A stretch of 64,000 nt of DNA from NCBI RefSeq assembly GCF_900110925.1, contig NZ_FOFP01000015.1:78712-142711 (forward strand). The letters are read 5' to 3'. This document shows positions 20,177 to 28,146 of this stretch, one piece after another. The notes below the pieces were generated by a model. That model made no database searches, was not told the DNA's origin, and saw only the letters and a list, made by a program, of their open reading frames with translations. Position numbers and translations under genes: made by a program. How positions within the stretch are numbered: position 1 is the first letter of the stretch; each line of letters begins with the position of its first letter. The DNA comes from Pseudomonas cuatrocienegasensis. Lineage in GTDB: Bacteria; Pseudomonadota; Gammaproteobacteria; Pseudomonadales; Pseudomonadaceae.

Positions 20177-20552
20177 TTATCCACTGCGGTTGTGCCGGCT
20201 TACCCCCAATCGCTGTGGGGCTGGCTGTGGATATCATGGGAGCAAGCCGCTGCAGGCTCGGCAGCACTAGGCGTTGCGCTGCCTGGTTGTTTTTTGATCG
20301 ATGATCTCAGGTGGGGGAGCGGGGGGCGCAACGCTTATCCCCATTGCGTGTGCGCAGGGCTGTGGATAACCACTGGGCAGCTACCTGCAGACCAGTAACT
20401 GCGTGGTCTGTAGCGGGATGGTTACTTTATGACCAGGATTCGGCAGCGTGTCGGCACGCAGCTGCTGTCAAGATAAATCGCAGATTATTCAAGCACTTGG
20501 CGCGGTCGTAGGGCGGGTTATCCCCGAGGCTTGTGGGGCGATCTGTGGATAA
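20177..20552. repeat. Cluster of six DnaA-box-like sequences in three inverted pairs
   Basis: This 480-base gene-free gap contains TTATCCACT (20177), TGTGGATAT (20226), TTATCCCCA (20335), TGTGGATAA (20361), TTATCCCCG (20518) and TGTGGATAA (20544). They form three converging pairs. The second and third pairs each span exactly 35 bases (TTATCCCC-N17-CTGTGGATAA form). Two boxes match the consensus TTATCCACA perfectly on the reverse strand. The sequence between the pairs is AT-poor, without a gene, and does not look like a replication origin. A DnaA-titrating site or an intergenic repeat family are both possible. Confidence 0.65.
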
Positions 20553-20656
20553 GCTGCGCATGTCGCGCTGCAGCCCAGCAGTACCAAGGCGTTGCGCCGG
20601 TTGAGTGATTTTTGTACAGCGTTGCCCCGACGCAAGACGCCGGGGTACGCGCTGGG

Positions 20657-21229
20657 TCAGCTGGCCAGCAGCCAAACGCCGGTCAGGGCCGAAGCGGCAC
20701 CCGCTACGCGCACCAGCGGGGCTGCAGCGCGGGGCAGGCTGCGCACCAGGGCATAGCCGGCGGCATGCAGAGCGGCGGTGGCGACCAGGAAGCCAACGGC
20801 ATAGGTCCAGGGGCTGGCCAGGTTCGGCAGTTCCAGGCCGTGGGCGACGCCATGGGTCAGGGCGAACAGTGCGGTCAGGGCGATGGAGATCACCATCGGC
20901 AGGCGCACGGCCACCGCGACCAGCAGACCGAAGGCCAGGACCGAGGCGGCAATGCCGGTTTCCATCAGCGGGATTTCCAGGCCAGCGAAGCCGAGCATCC
21001 CGCCGGCCAGCATGCTGGCGACGAAGGTCAGCGGCAGCGCCCAGCGCGCCGCGCCGGATTGCTGAGCGGCCCACAGGCCGACGGCGAGCATGGCCAGCAG
21101 GTGGTCCAGACCAAATACCGGGTGGGCCAGGCCCGCCATCAGGCCTGAGTGGTCATGGCCTGGGTGGGCGAAAGCCAGCGCCGGGCTGAGCATCAGGCCG
21201 AGGGCGAGAAGGGGTTTGCGCAGGTTCAT
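20657..21229 (-). CDS. hupE: HupE/UreJ family nickel transporter
   Basis: A 190-residue inner membrane protein with an N-terminal hydrophobic leader and the family motif HPGHDHSGLMAGLAHPVFGLDHLLAM, whose histidines are thought to bind nickel. About six hydrophobic segments are visible, and a second His-containing stretch, LFALTHGVAHGLELP, lies in the middle. It lies 24 bases after ureG as the last gene of the urease accessory operon, supplying nickel for urease maturation. Confidence 0.9.
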   Translation of the reverse strand: MNLRKPLLALGLMLSPALAFAHPGHDHSGLMAGLAHPVFGLDHLLAMLAVGLWAAQQSGAARWALPLTFVASMLAGGMLGFAGLEIPLMETGIAASVLAFGLLVAVAVRLPMVISIALTALFALTHGVAHGLELPNLASPWTYAVGFLVATAALHAAGYALVRSLPRAAAPLVRVAGAASALTGVWLLAS

Positions 21230-21253
21230 AAGGCTCTCCTTGACGTTAAGGGT

Positions 21254-21868
21254 TCAGGCGGCATTGAGCATGCCGTGGCGTTCGATAAAGGCGATGATCT
21301 GCTCCAGACCCTGGCCGATTTTCTGGTTGCTGAAGACGAAGGGCTTATCGCCGCGCATCTTCAGGGTGTCGCGCCCCATGACCTCCAGCGAGGCGCCGAC
21401 CAGCGGGGCCAGGTCGACCTTGTTGATCACCAGCAGGTCCGATTTGCAAATGCCTGGACCGCCCTTGCGCGGCAGCTTGTCGCCGGCCGACACGTCGATC
21501 ACGTAGATGGTCAGGTCCGATAGCTCCGGGCTAAAGGTGGCCGAAAGATTGTCGCCGCCGGACTCGACAATGATCAGGTCGAGGCCCGGAAAGCGTCGGT
21601 TGAGCTGGTCGACGGCTTCCAGGTTGATCGAGGCGTCTTCGCGGATCGCGGTGTGTGGGCAGCCGCCGGTTTCCACGCCGATGATCCGTTCCGGCGCCAG
21701 GGCCTCGTTGCGTACCAGAAACTGGGCGTCTTCCTGGGTGTAGATGTCGTTGGTGACCACGGCCAGGTTGTAGCGTTCGCGCAGGGCCAGGCACAGCGCC
21801 AGGGTCAGGGCGGTCTTGCCGGAACCGACCGGGCCGCCAATACCGACACGCAGGGGTTGGCTGTTCAT
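21254..21868 (-). CDS. ureG: Urease accessory GTPase UreG
   Basis: SIMIBI-class GTPase that delivers nickel to apo-urease. The 204 residues include the P-loop GGPVGSGKTAL near residue 12, a metal-binding GVETGGCPHTAIREDAS motif, VESGGDNLSATFSPELSD and the base-recognition motif VINKVDLAPLVGA. It lies between ureF and hupE. The urease structural genes and ureD are not in this window. Confidence 0.97.
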   Translation of the reverse strand: MNSQPLRVGIGGPVGSGKTALTLALCLALRERYNLAVVTNDIYTQEDAQFLVRNEALAPERIIGVETGGCPHTAIREDASINLEAVDQLNRRFPGLDLIIVESGGDNLSATFSPELSDLTIYVIDVSAGDKLPRKGGPGICKSDLLVINKVDLAPLVGASLEVMGRDTLKMRGDKPFVFSNQKIGQGLEQIIAFIERHGMLNAA

Positions 21869-21934
21869 CAGGATGTCTCTCCCATCAATCGTCTAAGGGT
21901 CGGTCGCCGTCTGGCGGCCGACAGTAAAAAAGGC

Positions 21935-22633
21935 TCACGAGCGGAACAGCCGGCTGTATTGGCGTTCATGGGCCATGCTCGCCAGGGCCAGGCCGAAGGC
22001 CGCGCTACCCCAGTGTTGTGGCGGGCAGGCCTGAGCCTCGCGCTGCGCCGTATCGAGTGTTGGCAGCAGGTGCGAGGTCAGGCGCTGAGCTGCCTGTTGG
22101 CCCAGGGGCAGAGTCTTCATCAGCACCGCCAGCTGGTTTTCCAGCCAGCCCCAGAGCCAGGCCGCCAGGGCGTCTTGCGGGCTGATTTGCCAGGTGCGTG
22201 CGGCCAGGGCCCAGCCCAGGGCAAGTCCGGGTTCCTCGACAGCCTCAAGCTGCTCACGAACCTGCTGTTCCAGCTCCGGCAGGCCATCGAGCAGTTGTTT
22301 GAGTGAGTAACCCATCTGCCGGCTTTCCAGGCGCAGTTCGCGGGTTTCGCGGCTGGCGCGATGTTGGGCGGCGAGTTCCTGCAGTTCTGCCCAGTCGCCG
22401 GCATGCGCGGCCTGGCAATGGGCGAGCAGCAGCGGCGCCTCGAAGCGCGCCAGATTGAGCAACAACTGGTCGCTTAGCCAGCACGCCGCCGAGGCTTCGT
22501 CTGCCACCAGGCCCTGTTCGACGGCCATTTCCAGGCCCTGGGAATAGCTATAGCCGCCAATTGGCAGTTGCGGGCTGGCCAGACGCAGCAGTGCCCAGGC
22601 ACGGTTGGGGTTGCCGAGGGGTTCAGCAGCCAT
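21935..22633 (-). CDS. ureF: Urease accessory protein UreF
   Basis: All-helical chaperone that binds the UreD-urease complex and checks GTP hydrolysis by UreG. The 232-residue protein has the conserved N-terminal LLRLASPQLPIGGYSYSQGLE and the C-terminal WGSAAFGLALASMAHERQYSRLFRS motif typical of UreF. The start at 22633 lies 21 bases after ureE. Nothing unusual was seen. Confidence 0.96.
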   Translation of the reverse strand: MAAEPLGNPNRAWALLRLASPQLPIGGYSYSQGLEMAVEQGLVADEASAACWLSDQLLLNLARFEAPLLLAHCQAAHAGDWAELQELAAQHRASRETRELRLESRQMGYSLKQLLDGLPELEQQVREQLEAVEEPGLALGWALAARTWQISPQDALAAWLWGWLENQLAVLMKTLPLGQQAAQRLTSHLLPTLDTAQREAQACPPQHWGSAAFGLALASMAHERQYSRLFRS

Positions 22634-22654
22634 GATCAGTCCGCCCAGCGATGC

Positions 22655-23155
22655 TCATTTTCGTGCACCGAACTGATGCAGGCGCGGCGCGTAGCTGAAT
22701 TCAGCGTCGCCAGCATGGGAGTGGTGATGACCACCGCCATAGGCACCTTGCTCGGGCTGGTAGGGCGCCTCGACCGTGCTGACCTCGGCGCCGAGTTGTT
22801 CGAGCATGGCTTTGAGCACGTAGTCATCCGGCAGGCGCAGCCAGCCGTGACCCAGTTGCAGGGCCACATGCCGGTTGCCCAGGTGATAGGCCGCGCGCAT
22901 CAGCTCGAACGGGCTGCTGCAGGTGACGTGCAGCAGCTGCTCGGGGCGGGCGACCACCCGCACGATACGGCCATCTTCGGCTTGCAGGCATTCGCCGTCC
23001 TGCAAGGCGGGCTGGCCGCGCTCGAGAAACAGGCCGACTTCCTCGCCGCTGGCGCTAAAGCAGCGCAGGCGAGATTTGCTACGGGCCTCGAAGGTCAGGT
23101 GCAGTTCGGCATCCCAGGTGGGCTGGGCGGCGGTGCGGCGATGAATCACAAGCAT
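22655..23155 (-). CDS. ureE: Urease accessory metallochaperone UreE
   Basis: Nickel-binding metallochaperone of 166 residues. It begins MLVIHRR, with a peptide-binding-like first half and a nickel-binding second half (MRAAYHLGNRHVALQLG). It ends with a short His-rich tail (GGGHHHSHAGDAEF) and LHQFGARK. A TTG at 23176 would extend it by 7 residues but would reach back to the predicted transcription start, so ATG 23155 is preferred. It is the first gene of ureEFG-hupE, behind a sigma-54 promoter. Confidence 0.95.
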   Translation of the reverse strand: MLVIHRRTAAQPTWDAELHLTFEARSKSRLRCFSASGEEVGLFLERGQPALQDGECLQAEDGRIVRVVARPEQLLHVTCSSPFELMRAAYHLGNRHVALQLGHGWLRLPDDYVLKAMLEQLGAEVSTVEAPYQPEQGAYGGGHHHSHAGDAEFSYAPRLHQFGARK

Positions 23156-23189
23156 GGGGACTTTCCGGCAGATCAATGGGACAGACAGA

Positions 23190-23204
23190 GCAAGTGCCTT
23201 GCCA
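23190..23204 (-). promoter_or_regulatory. Sigma-54 promoter of ureEFG-hupE
   Basis: On the minus strand TGGCAAGGCACTTGC has GG (23203-23202) and GC (23191-23190) exactly 10 bases apart, and the -12 part TTGCT is perfect. The predicted start near 23178 leaves a leader of about 23 bases before the ureE ATG. Confidence 0.8.
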
Positions 23205-23299
23205 AGGCGCTGAAGCGCCGTCCTGGTGCGGGCTGCACGCCGGCTGTGGCAAGAGTTGGGGCGTCGGTCAGGTTTTTACTGGTGCGCTATGCGGATTTC

Positions 23300-23316
23300 T
23301 GCACTGTTAAGGTGCG
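23300..23316. promoter_or_regulatory. NtrC binding site upstream of ureE
   Basis: TGCACT-GTTAA-GGTGCG matches the NtrC consensus TGCACY-N5-RGTGCA at all but the last base. It lies about 130 bases upstream of the ureE sigma-54 start and overlaps the last codons of desT. A further GGTGCG lies at 23281-23286. Confidence 0.7.
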
Positions 23317-23963
23317 TTTTCCGGATTGCTGGCATTGCCATGCCCCAGACCCTGCCAGTGTTTGGCACCGATAAAGATAAAACGCAGTTGCTCGATCATC
23401 TTCGCTTGCGGCGTGAGGTGTGCCGGTAGGGTTTCGCGGGGCGGGTCGATCAGTTCGGGCAGGGTGGCGAAGACGGTCTTGACCACCAGATCGGCCAGGT
23501 GCGCCTGGGCGCGGCTGTCCAGGTGCTGCAGTTTGGGCATCAGCGCCAGGTCGGCAATCAGGTCGGCGGTAATGCGCTCGCGCAGCGCGCCCAGGGCCAG
23601 GCGTACCGGCAGTGAGCCACCGTACTGTTCTCGGGCAAGAAACAGAAATTGCGCGCGGTTGGCGGCCACGGCGTCGAGGAAGATGCGCACCGACGCATCG
23701 ATAAGGCCGCCCAGTTCCAGCTCATGGTGGCGAACCTGGCGGATCGCTTCACGGAAGGTTTCGCCCACCTCGGCGACCAGCGCCAGGCCGAGTTCGTCCA
23801 TGTCCTGAAAGTGCCGGTAAAAGCCGGTGGGTACGATGCCGGCAGTGCGTGCGACCTCGCGCAGGCTGAGGCTGCCAAAGCCGCGACCGCTGTCCATCAG
23901 GCTACGTGCGGCGTCCATCAGGGCATGACGGGTTTGCAGTTTTTGTTCGGCGCGCGGCTGCAT
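23307..23963 (-). CDS. desT: TetR-family regulator DesT
   Basis: A 218-residue TetR-type repressor with an N-terminal helix-turn-helix (SLSLREVARTAGIVPTGFYRHFQDMDEL, about residues 32-60) and a helical ligand domain. It is divergent from desC-desB and 152 bases away. In Pseudomonas, DesT senses saturated versus unsaturated acyl-CoA and controls the DesCB desaturase, which fits this arrangement exactly. An operator-like palindrome lies in the shared gap. Confidence 0.92.
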   Translation of the reverse strand: MQPRAEQKLQTRHALMDAARSLMDSGRGFGSLSLREVARTAGIVPTGFYRHFQDMDELGLALVAEVGETFREAIRQVRHHELELGGLIDASVRIFLDAVAANRAQFLFLAREQYGGSLPVRLALGALRERITADLIADLALMPKLQHLDSRAQAHLADLVVKTVFATLPELIDPPRETLPAHLTPQAKMIEQLRFIFIGAKHWQGLGHGNASNPENAP

Positions 23964-24071
23964 TGCAAGACCTTGTCCGTGGCAGTGCGGCGCACTTTAA
24001 CAAAGGCACTCGGGAGGCGTCGAACCGGTTTTAGTGTACGACTGTTGACTGAAAAGGGCGGTGCTGCCAAT

Positions 24072-24093
24072 CTAGTGAACAGTTGTCCACTAG
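24072..24093. promoter_or_regulatory. DesT operator-like palindrome
   Basis: A 22-base imperfect palindrome, CTAGTGAACAG|TTGTCCACTAG, with 9 of 11 positions symmetric. It lies 22 bases before the desC start in the divergent desT/desC region, positioned to repress desCB. A weaker AGTGTAC...GTTGACT arrangement lies at 24033-24050. Confidence 0.7.
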
Positions 24094-24115
24094 GTTTATC
24101 CACTAAGAGCTGAGC

Positions 24116-25240
24116 ATGAAGCTGATTCCCCTGGCATGGGTGCGCTGTTTGACGCCGGCATTGCGTCCGCTGCGTGTTGCAGTGGACGGCGGTTGGTTGC
24201 GCGGCAGCGATCTGGACGCTTGCCTGGGTGTGGTGCATCCGTTGCTCAATGTGCAGCGGGTGATGGCGCAGGTGCTGGAGCGGCGCTGGGTGGCCGACGA
24301 CATGCTGGCGCTGACGCTGCACGCCAATGGCCACTGGCGTGGGGCGCGGCCCGGCCAGCACCTGCAGCTTTATCTGGAGGTGGATGGGGTACGCCTGAGC
24401 CGCAGCTACAGCCTGACGGCCTGCAACGCGGATGGGCGTCTGGAGATTGCCGTGCAGCGCAAGGATGGCGGGCGGGTCTCAGCGCTGCTGGTCGAGCTCC
24501 TGGCGGTCGGCGATACCGTGGAGATCGGTGCAGTCGCTGGCGCACTGCACTGGCCGAGCCAGAGCCCGGGTGTGTTGCTGCTGGCTGCCGGCAGCGGCAT
24601 CACGGCGCTGTTGGGCGTGCTGCGTGAGGCGCTGGCCCAGGGTTTTAGTGCGCCAGTCACGCTGCTGCATTACGTACGCACGCCCGGGCAGCGCGCCTTT
24701 GGCGAATTGCTGGAGCAGCTGCAGCAGCGCTACACCAATGTGCAGGTGCACGCGGTGTTCACTGATCCAGCCTGCAAGGCGGCAGACGGCACGGCCCATG
24801 GGCGCTTTGCCGCCGCGCATCTGGATCAGCTCGGGGTTACGGCAGTCGATCAGGTGCTGGCTTGTGGCCCGGCCGGTTTTGTCGAGCGGGTCAGTGCCTG
24901 GGCCCAGATCGCCGGGCTTGGCGAAGCGCTGCAGGTTGAGGCGTTCACCCCACCGCGTTTGCCGACAGTGCAGGACGCACGTCAGGCCGTGAGCCTGCGT
25001 TTCGCCCGCAGTCGCCAGCAGGCGACCGGGGATAACCAGCGCAGCCTGCTGGAGCAGGCCGAAGCCCATGGGTTGCGCCCGGCGTTCGGCTGTCGTCAGG
25101 GCATTTGCGCCAGTTGCACTTGCCTGCTGCTTGGCGGTGCGGTGCGCGACCTGCGCAGTGGCGCTGTGCTGCGTGAGCCCGGCCAACCCATCCGCCTGTG
25201 CGTCAGCGCACCCGTGGGTGATGTCGAAATCGACCTCTAG
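24116..25240 (+). CDS. desC: Oxidoreductase DesC, electron donor for the acyl-CoA desaturase
   Basis: A 374-residue flavin reductase of the ferredoxin-NADP reductase type with a C-terminal plant-type 2Fe-2S domain. Visible features are the FAD-binding RSYSLT (about residue 98), the NAD(P)-binding LLLAAGSGITALLG (about 158) and the cluster ligands in CRQGICASCTCLLLGG (about 325-340), plus a final Cys. It passes electrons from NAD(P)H to DesB. The start is ATG 24116, and desB follows after 13 bases. Confidence 0.92.
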   Translation: MKLIPLAWVRCLTPALRPLRVAVDGGWLRGSDLDACLGVVHPLLNVQRVMAQVLERRWVADDMLALTLHANGHWRGARPGQHLQLYLEVDGVRLSRSYSLTACNADGRLEIAVQRKDGGRVSALLVELLAVGDTVEIGAVAGALHWPSQSPGVLLLAAGSGITALLGVLREALAQGFSAPVTLLHYVRTPGQRAFGELLEQLQQRYTNVQVHAVFTDPACKAADGTAHGRFAAAHLDQLGVTAVDQVLACGPAGFVERVSAWAQIAGLGEALQVEAFTPPRLPTVQDARQAVSLRFARSRQQATGDNQRSLLEQAEAHGLRPAFGCRQGICASCTCLLLGGAVRDLRSGAVLREPGQPIRLCVSAPVGDVEIDL

Positions 25241-25253
25241 AGAGAGCACTGCC

Positions 25254-26327
25254 ATGCGCATGGATAAAACCCTGTCTGCCTCCGAACTGGAGGCTTTTGG
25301 CGCGGAGCTCGACGCGCTGCGCCAGCGCACCCTGGCCGACCTCGGCGCGGCGGACGCGCGCTATATCCGCCGTGTGCGCGCGGCGGTACGGGCGTGCTGC
25401 TGGAGCGGCCGGGTATTGCTGATGGCTGGCTGGTTCCCGCCGACCTGGCTGCTCGGCACGCTGCTGTTGGCCCTGGGCAAGATTATCGAGAACATGGAGC
25501 TGGGTCACAACGTGATGCACGGCCAGTACGACTGGATGAACGACCCCAGCCTGGCCGGGCGCAGTTATGAGTGGGACATCGCCGGGCCGAGCGACTTCTG
25601 GCGGCACACTCATAACCATATTCACCACACCTACACCAACGTGCTGGGCATGGACGATGACGTCGGTTATGGCGTGGTGCGGCTATTCCCCGAGCAGCGC
25701 TGGAAGCCTTTTTATCGTTGGCAACCGCTGTGGGTGACGCTGCAGGCGCTGCTGTTCCAGTACGCGGTGGCGATCCAGCATCTGCGCCTGGACAAGGTCG
25801 CCAAGGGCAAACTGGCCTTTGACGAGGTGCGCCCGCTGCTCAAGGTCTTTGCCGCCAAGCTGCTGCGCCAATGGGGTAAGGACTACCTGATCTTTCCGCT
25901 CCTGGCGTTGCTGCTGGGCGCCAATGCGTTGGCTGTGCTGGCCGGTAACCTGGTGGCCAATCTGCTGCGCAACCTGTGGACCTTCATCGTGATTTTCTGC
26001 GGCCACTTTACCGAGCAGGCTGCGGTGTTTGCGCCCTCGGTGCTGGATGGTGAGACGTGCGGTCATTGGTACCTGCGCCAGTTGCGTGGCTCCAGTAACC
26101 TGCGTGGCGGACGCTTGTTGCATATCCTCACTGGCAACCTCAGTCACCAGATCGAGCACCACCTGTTCCCGGACCTGCCGGCGCGCCGCTACGCCAGCCT
26201 GGCGCGCGAGGTACAGGCCATCGCTACACGCTATGGCCAGGTCTACAACAGCGGCAGCCTGGCCCGGCAGTTCGCCAGTGTGATGCGCCGCATTTGGGTG
26301 TATCGCCTGCCCAGCACGGCGAGCTGA
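25254..26327 (+). CDS. desB: Acyl-CoA delta-9 desaturase DesB
   Basis: Membrane fatty-acid desaturase of 357 residues that introduces a double bond into acyl-CoA derived from exogenous fatty acids. Three histidine boxes are present: HNVMHGQYDW, HTHNHIHHTY and HQIEHHLFPDLP. Hydrophobic segments lie at about residues 55-85 and 215-255. ATG 25254 is preceded by AGAGAG; a second ATG six bases later is possible. The stop codon directly abuts a miniature inverted-repeat element. Confidence 0.93.
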   Translation: MRMDKTLSASELEAFGAELDALRQRTLADLGAADARYIRRVRAAVRACCWSGRVLLMAGWFPPTWLLGTLLLALGKIIENMELGHNVMHGQYDWMNDPSLAGRSYEWDIAGPSDFWRHTHNHIHHTYTNVLGMDDDVGYGVVRLFPEQRWKPFYRWQPLWVTLQALLFQYAVAIQHLRLDKVAKGKLAFDEVRPLLKVFAAKLLRQWGKDYLIFPLLALLLGANALAVLAGNLVANLLRNLWTFIVIFCGHFTEQAAVFAPSVLDGETCGHWYLRQLRGSSNLRGGRLLHILTGNLSHQIEHHLFPDLPARRYASLAREVQAIATRYGQVYNSGSLARQFASVMRRIWVYRLPSTAS

Positions 26328-26518
26328 TTAACAGGCTGTTGAAAAACTACCTACGTTGCCATCGCTGCGTTAAAAACAGGCCGGGACGCGGCGTCTCAAA
26401 ATGCTCATTTACAACTCGTAAACTCGAGTGCGAGCCCAGTCCGTTTTTCGCCTGTTTTTGTGGGGCCGCCATCGGTATTGCGCTGGCTGCTTCGCCTACG
26501 TTTTCAACGGCCTGTTAA
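26328..26518. repeat. Miniature inverted-repeat element of a second type (191 bp)
   Basis: Ends TTAACAGGCTGTTGAAAA and TTTTCAACGGCCTGTTAA are inverted repeats with a TTAA at both extremities that may be the target duplication. There is no coding content. The sequence differs from the 18.3/19.9 kb element and resembles intergenic repeats I have seen in other pseudomonads. It begins on the base after the desB stop and ends just before the osmE terminator. Confidence 0.8.
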
Positions 26519-26530
26519 CCCCGCAATGCA

Positions 26531-26558
26531 AAACGCCGCACCCTGGGGTGCGGCGTTT
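26531..26558 (-). terminator. Terminator of osmE
   Basis: Perfect 12-base-pair hairpin AAACGCCGCACC-CTGG-GGTGCGGCGTTT, 18 bases past the osmE stop. It may also stop transcription arriving from desCB on the plus strand. Confidence 0.8.
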
Positions 26559-26576
26559 GCTTGCGCGCAGTGCGGC

Positions 26577-26930
26577 TTACAGGCCGTTGCCGCGAGCCCG
26601 TTCGCGGGCGTTGGTTTCCATCTGCTCGCAGGTCATAAAGCCCTTGCCATCGACCCGGTCTGCCGAGTTGAAGCTGACGTAATACGGCTGCTGATGACCA
26701 TCCTTGTTAAGGACGTAGTTATTGCAGGTGCCCGGCAGCAGGGTGCGGCGCATTTCGCTGGAAGATGGGCCAGCCAGTTCGCTGACGCGGGCCTTGCTCA
26801 TGTCCAGTTCGATCTGTTTGACCAGCGGTTCATTACGGTAGGTCAGGTAATCGATCGGGTTTTCCGGTTTGCCCGCACAGCCAGCCAGGGTGGCCAGCAC
26901 ACAGACGACACCCAGTGATTGCTTGTACAT
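26577..26930 (-). CDS. osmE: OsmE family outer membrane lipoprotein
   Basis: A 117-residue lipoprotein with signal peptide MYKQSLGVVCVLATLAGC (lipobox LAGC) and a SmpA/OmlA-type domain: VKQIELDMSKARVSELAGPSSSEMRR, then GTCNNYVLNKDGHQQPYYVSFN. Length and pattern fit E. coli OsmE, an osmotically induced protein. ATG 26930 follows an AGGAG-like sequence (GGAGGC region on the minus strand is weak). The function is not established beyond the family. Confidence 0.88.
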   Translation of the reverse strand: MYKQSLGVVCVLATLAGCAGKPENPIDYLTYRNEPLVKQIELDMSKARVSELAGPSSSEMRRTLLPGTCNNYVLNKDGHQQPYYVSFNSADRVDGKGFMTCEQMETNARERARGNGL

Positions 26931-27117
26931 GGAGGCTTCCTTTTCTTGCACGTGGGGAGGGATAAACCTTGGAGCCCGGCGCGCGGGCGAAAGTTGCGCT
27001 TATTTTTCCGCGCTAACGGTCGCCTGGCCGTTGCGCCGCGGTTTATCCTGGCGCCCCTCAAGAGCGCGCCTTTCAGGCGATTGGCAGCGCTGGGCTAATC
27101 AAGGAGCATGGCGGCTG

Positions 27118-28014
27118 ATGGTGGTTATCCAGGCGATTCTGCCGATTTTCGCGTTGATAGTGCTGGGCTACCTGCTGGGTTGGCGCAACGTGCTCAGTGG
27201 TGAATCGGCCGCCGGGCTGGCGGCCATTACCTTCAAGCTGTTTATGCCGACCCTGTTGTTTGCCGGCATCGCCAAGGCCCCGCTCGGTGAAGGGCTGTCG
27301 CCCTTGTTGTTGGTGGCCTATTTCGTGCCGGTGCTGCTGGTGTTTGCCTCGGTCAACCTGGTGGTGCACCTGCAGCGCGGCCAGGCGACCCCGTTGGGGC
27401 TGACGGCGGCATTTTCCAACAATGTGCTGGTGGGCATTCCGCTGGTAACCAGCCTGATGGGCTCCCAGGGGCTGGTCTATGTTTTCGCCATTCTGGTGTT
27501 TCACAGCCTCACGCTGTTTTCCCTGCACAGCCTGTACGCCGCCTTTGGTGGGCGGGAGCGGGTCAACGGGCTGGCGCTGCTGAAGAACCTGGCCAACCCG
27601 ATGATCATTGGCCTGGCCCTGGGCGCGTTGCTCAACCTGTCCGGCCTGAGTGTGCCGGAGCCGCTGTGGCGGATGATCACCTGGCTGTCCCAGGCCGCGC
27701 TGCCCTGTGCATTGATCGTGCTGGGCGTCAGCCTGTCGCGCTATCGCCTGCGCCCCAGCCCCACCGCGCTGGGCGTGACGCTGGCCAAGCTGGTGCTGTT
27801 CCCGGCGCTGGTATGGTGGTTCAGCGCCTGGCTGCCCGGCCTCAACGACTCGGCGCGGATGGTGCTGGTGCTGCTGGCGGCCTGCCCGAGCGGGGTGAAC
27901 ATTCTGGCGTTCGCCAAGACCCCCGAAGACACTCGGCAGGTCAGCTCGGCGGTGTTTCTGTCCACCGTGCTGGCGGCGTTGACGCTGCCGTTATGGATGC
28001 TCTCACTGGGCTGA
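27118..28014 (+). CDS. AEC (auxin efflux carrier) family transporter
   Basis: A 298-residue membrane permease with about ten hydrophobic spans and the family's N-terminal ILPIFALIVLGYLLGWRNVL and FSNNVLVGIPL motifs. The C-terminal half includes the conserved CPSGVNILAFAK. The start ATG 27118 follows AAGGAG (27101-27106) at a long 11-base spacing; the ATG at 27108 is out of frame. The substrate is unknown; bacterial homologues export or import small carboxylates. Its last 12 bases overlap a small gene on the other strand. Confidence 0.85.
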   Translation: MVVIQAILPIFALIVLGYLLGWRNVLSGESAAGLAAITFKLFMPTLLFAGIAKAPLGEGLSPLLLVAYFVPVLLVFASVNLVVHLQRGQATPLGLTAAFSNNVLVGIPLVTSLMGSQGLVYVFAILVFHSLTLFSLHSLYAAFGGRERVNGLALLKNLANPMIIGLALGALLNLSGLSVPEPLWRMITWLSQAALPCALIVLGVSLSRYRLRPSPTALGVTLAKLVLFPALVWWFSAWLPGLNDSARMVLVLLAACPSGVNILAFAKTPEDTRQVSSAVFLSTVLAALTLPLWMLSLG

Positions 28015-28146
28015 AGGCAGCGCCACGCTGGCAGCCTGGGAGTCGATGACTTCCCCGAGCAAGGGCTGGGGCTGGCGGCTGGGCATGGCCAGGGCATAGG
28101 GCGCAAGCAGGCTGAGGATCAGGCTGAGTGCGAGTGCGCGTTTCAT
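28003..28146 (-). CDS. Small exported protein, 47 residues
   Basis: ATG 28146 has GAGGA 8 bases upstream and encodes a clear signal peptide (MKRALALSLILSLLAPYALA). A short Gln/Pro/Ser-rich mature part follows (MPSRQPQPLLGEVIDSQ...), ending at TGA 28003. The mature peptide would be about 27 residues. It is convergent with the AEC transporter, overlapping it by 12 bases, and divergent from the lipase gene. I recognise no family; the signal peptide and ribosome site are the support. Confidence 0.6.
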   Translation of the reverse strand: MKRALALSLILSLLAPYALAMPSRQPQPLLGEVIDSQAASVALPSAQ

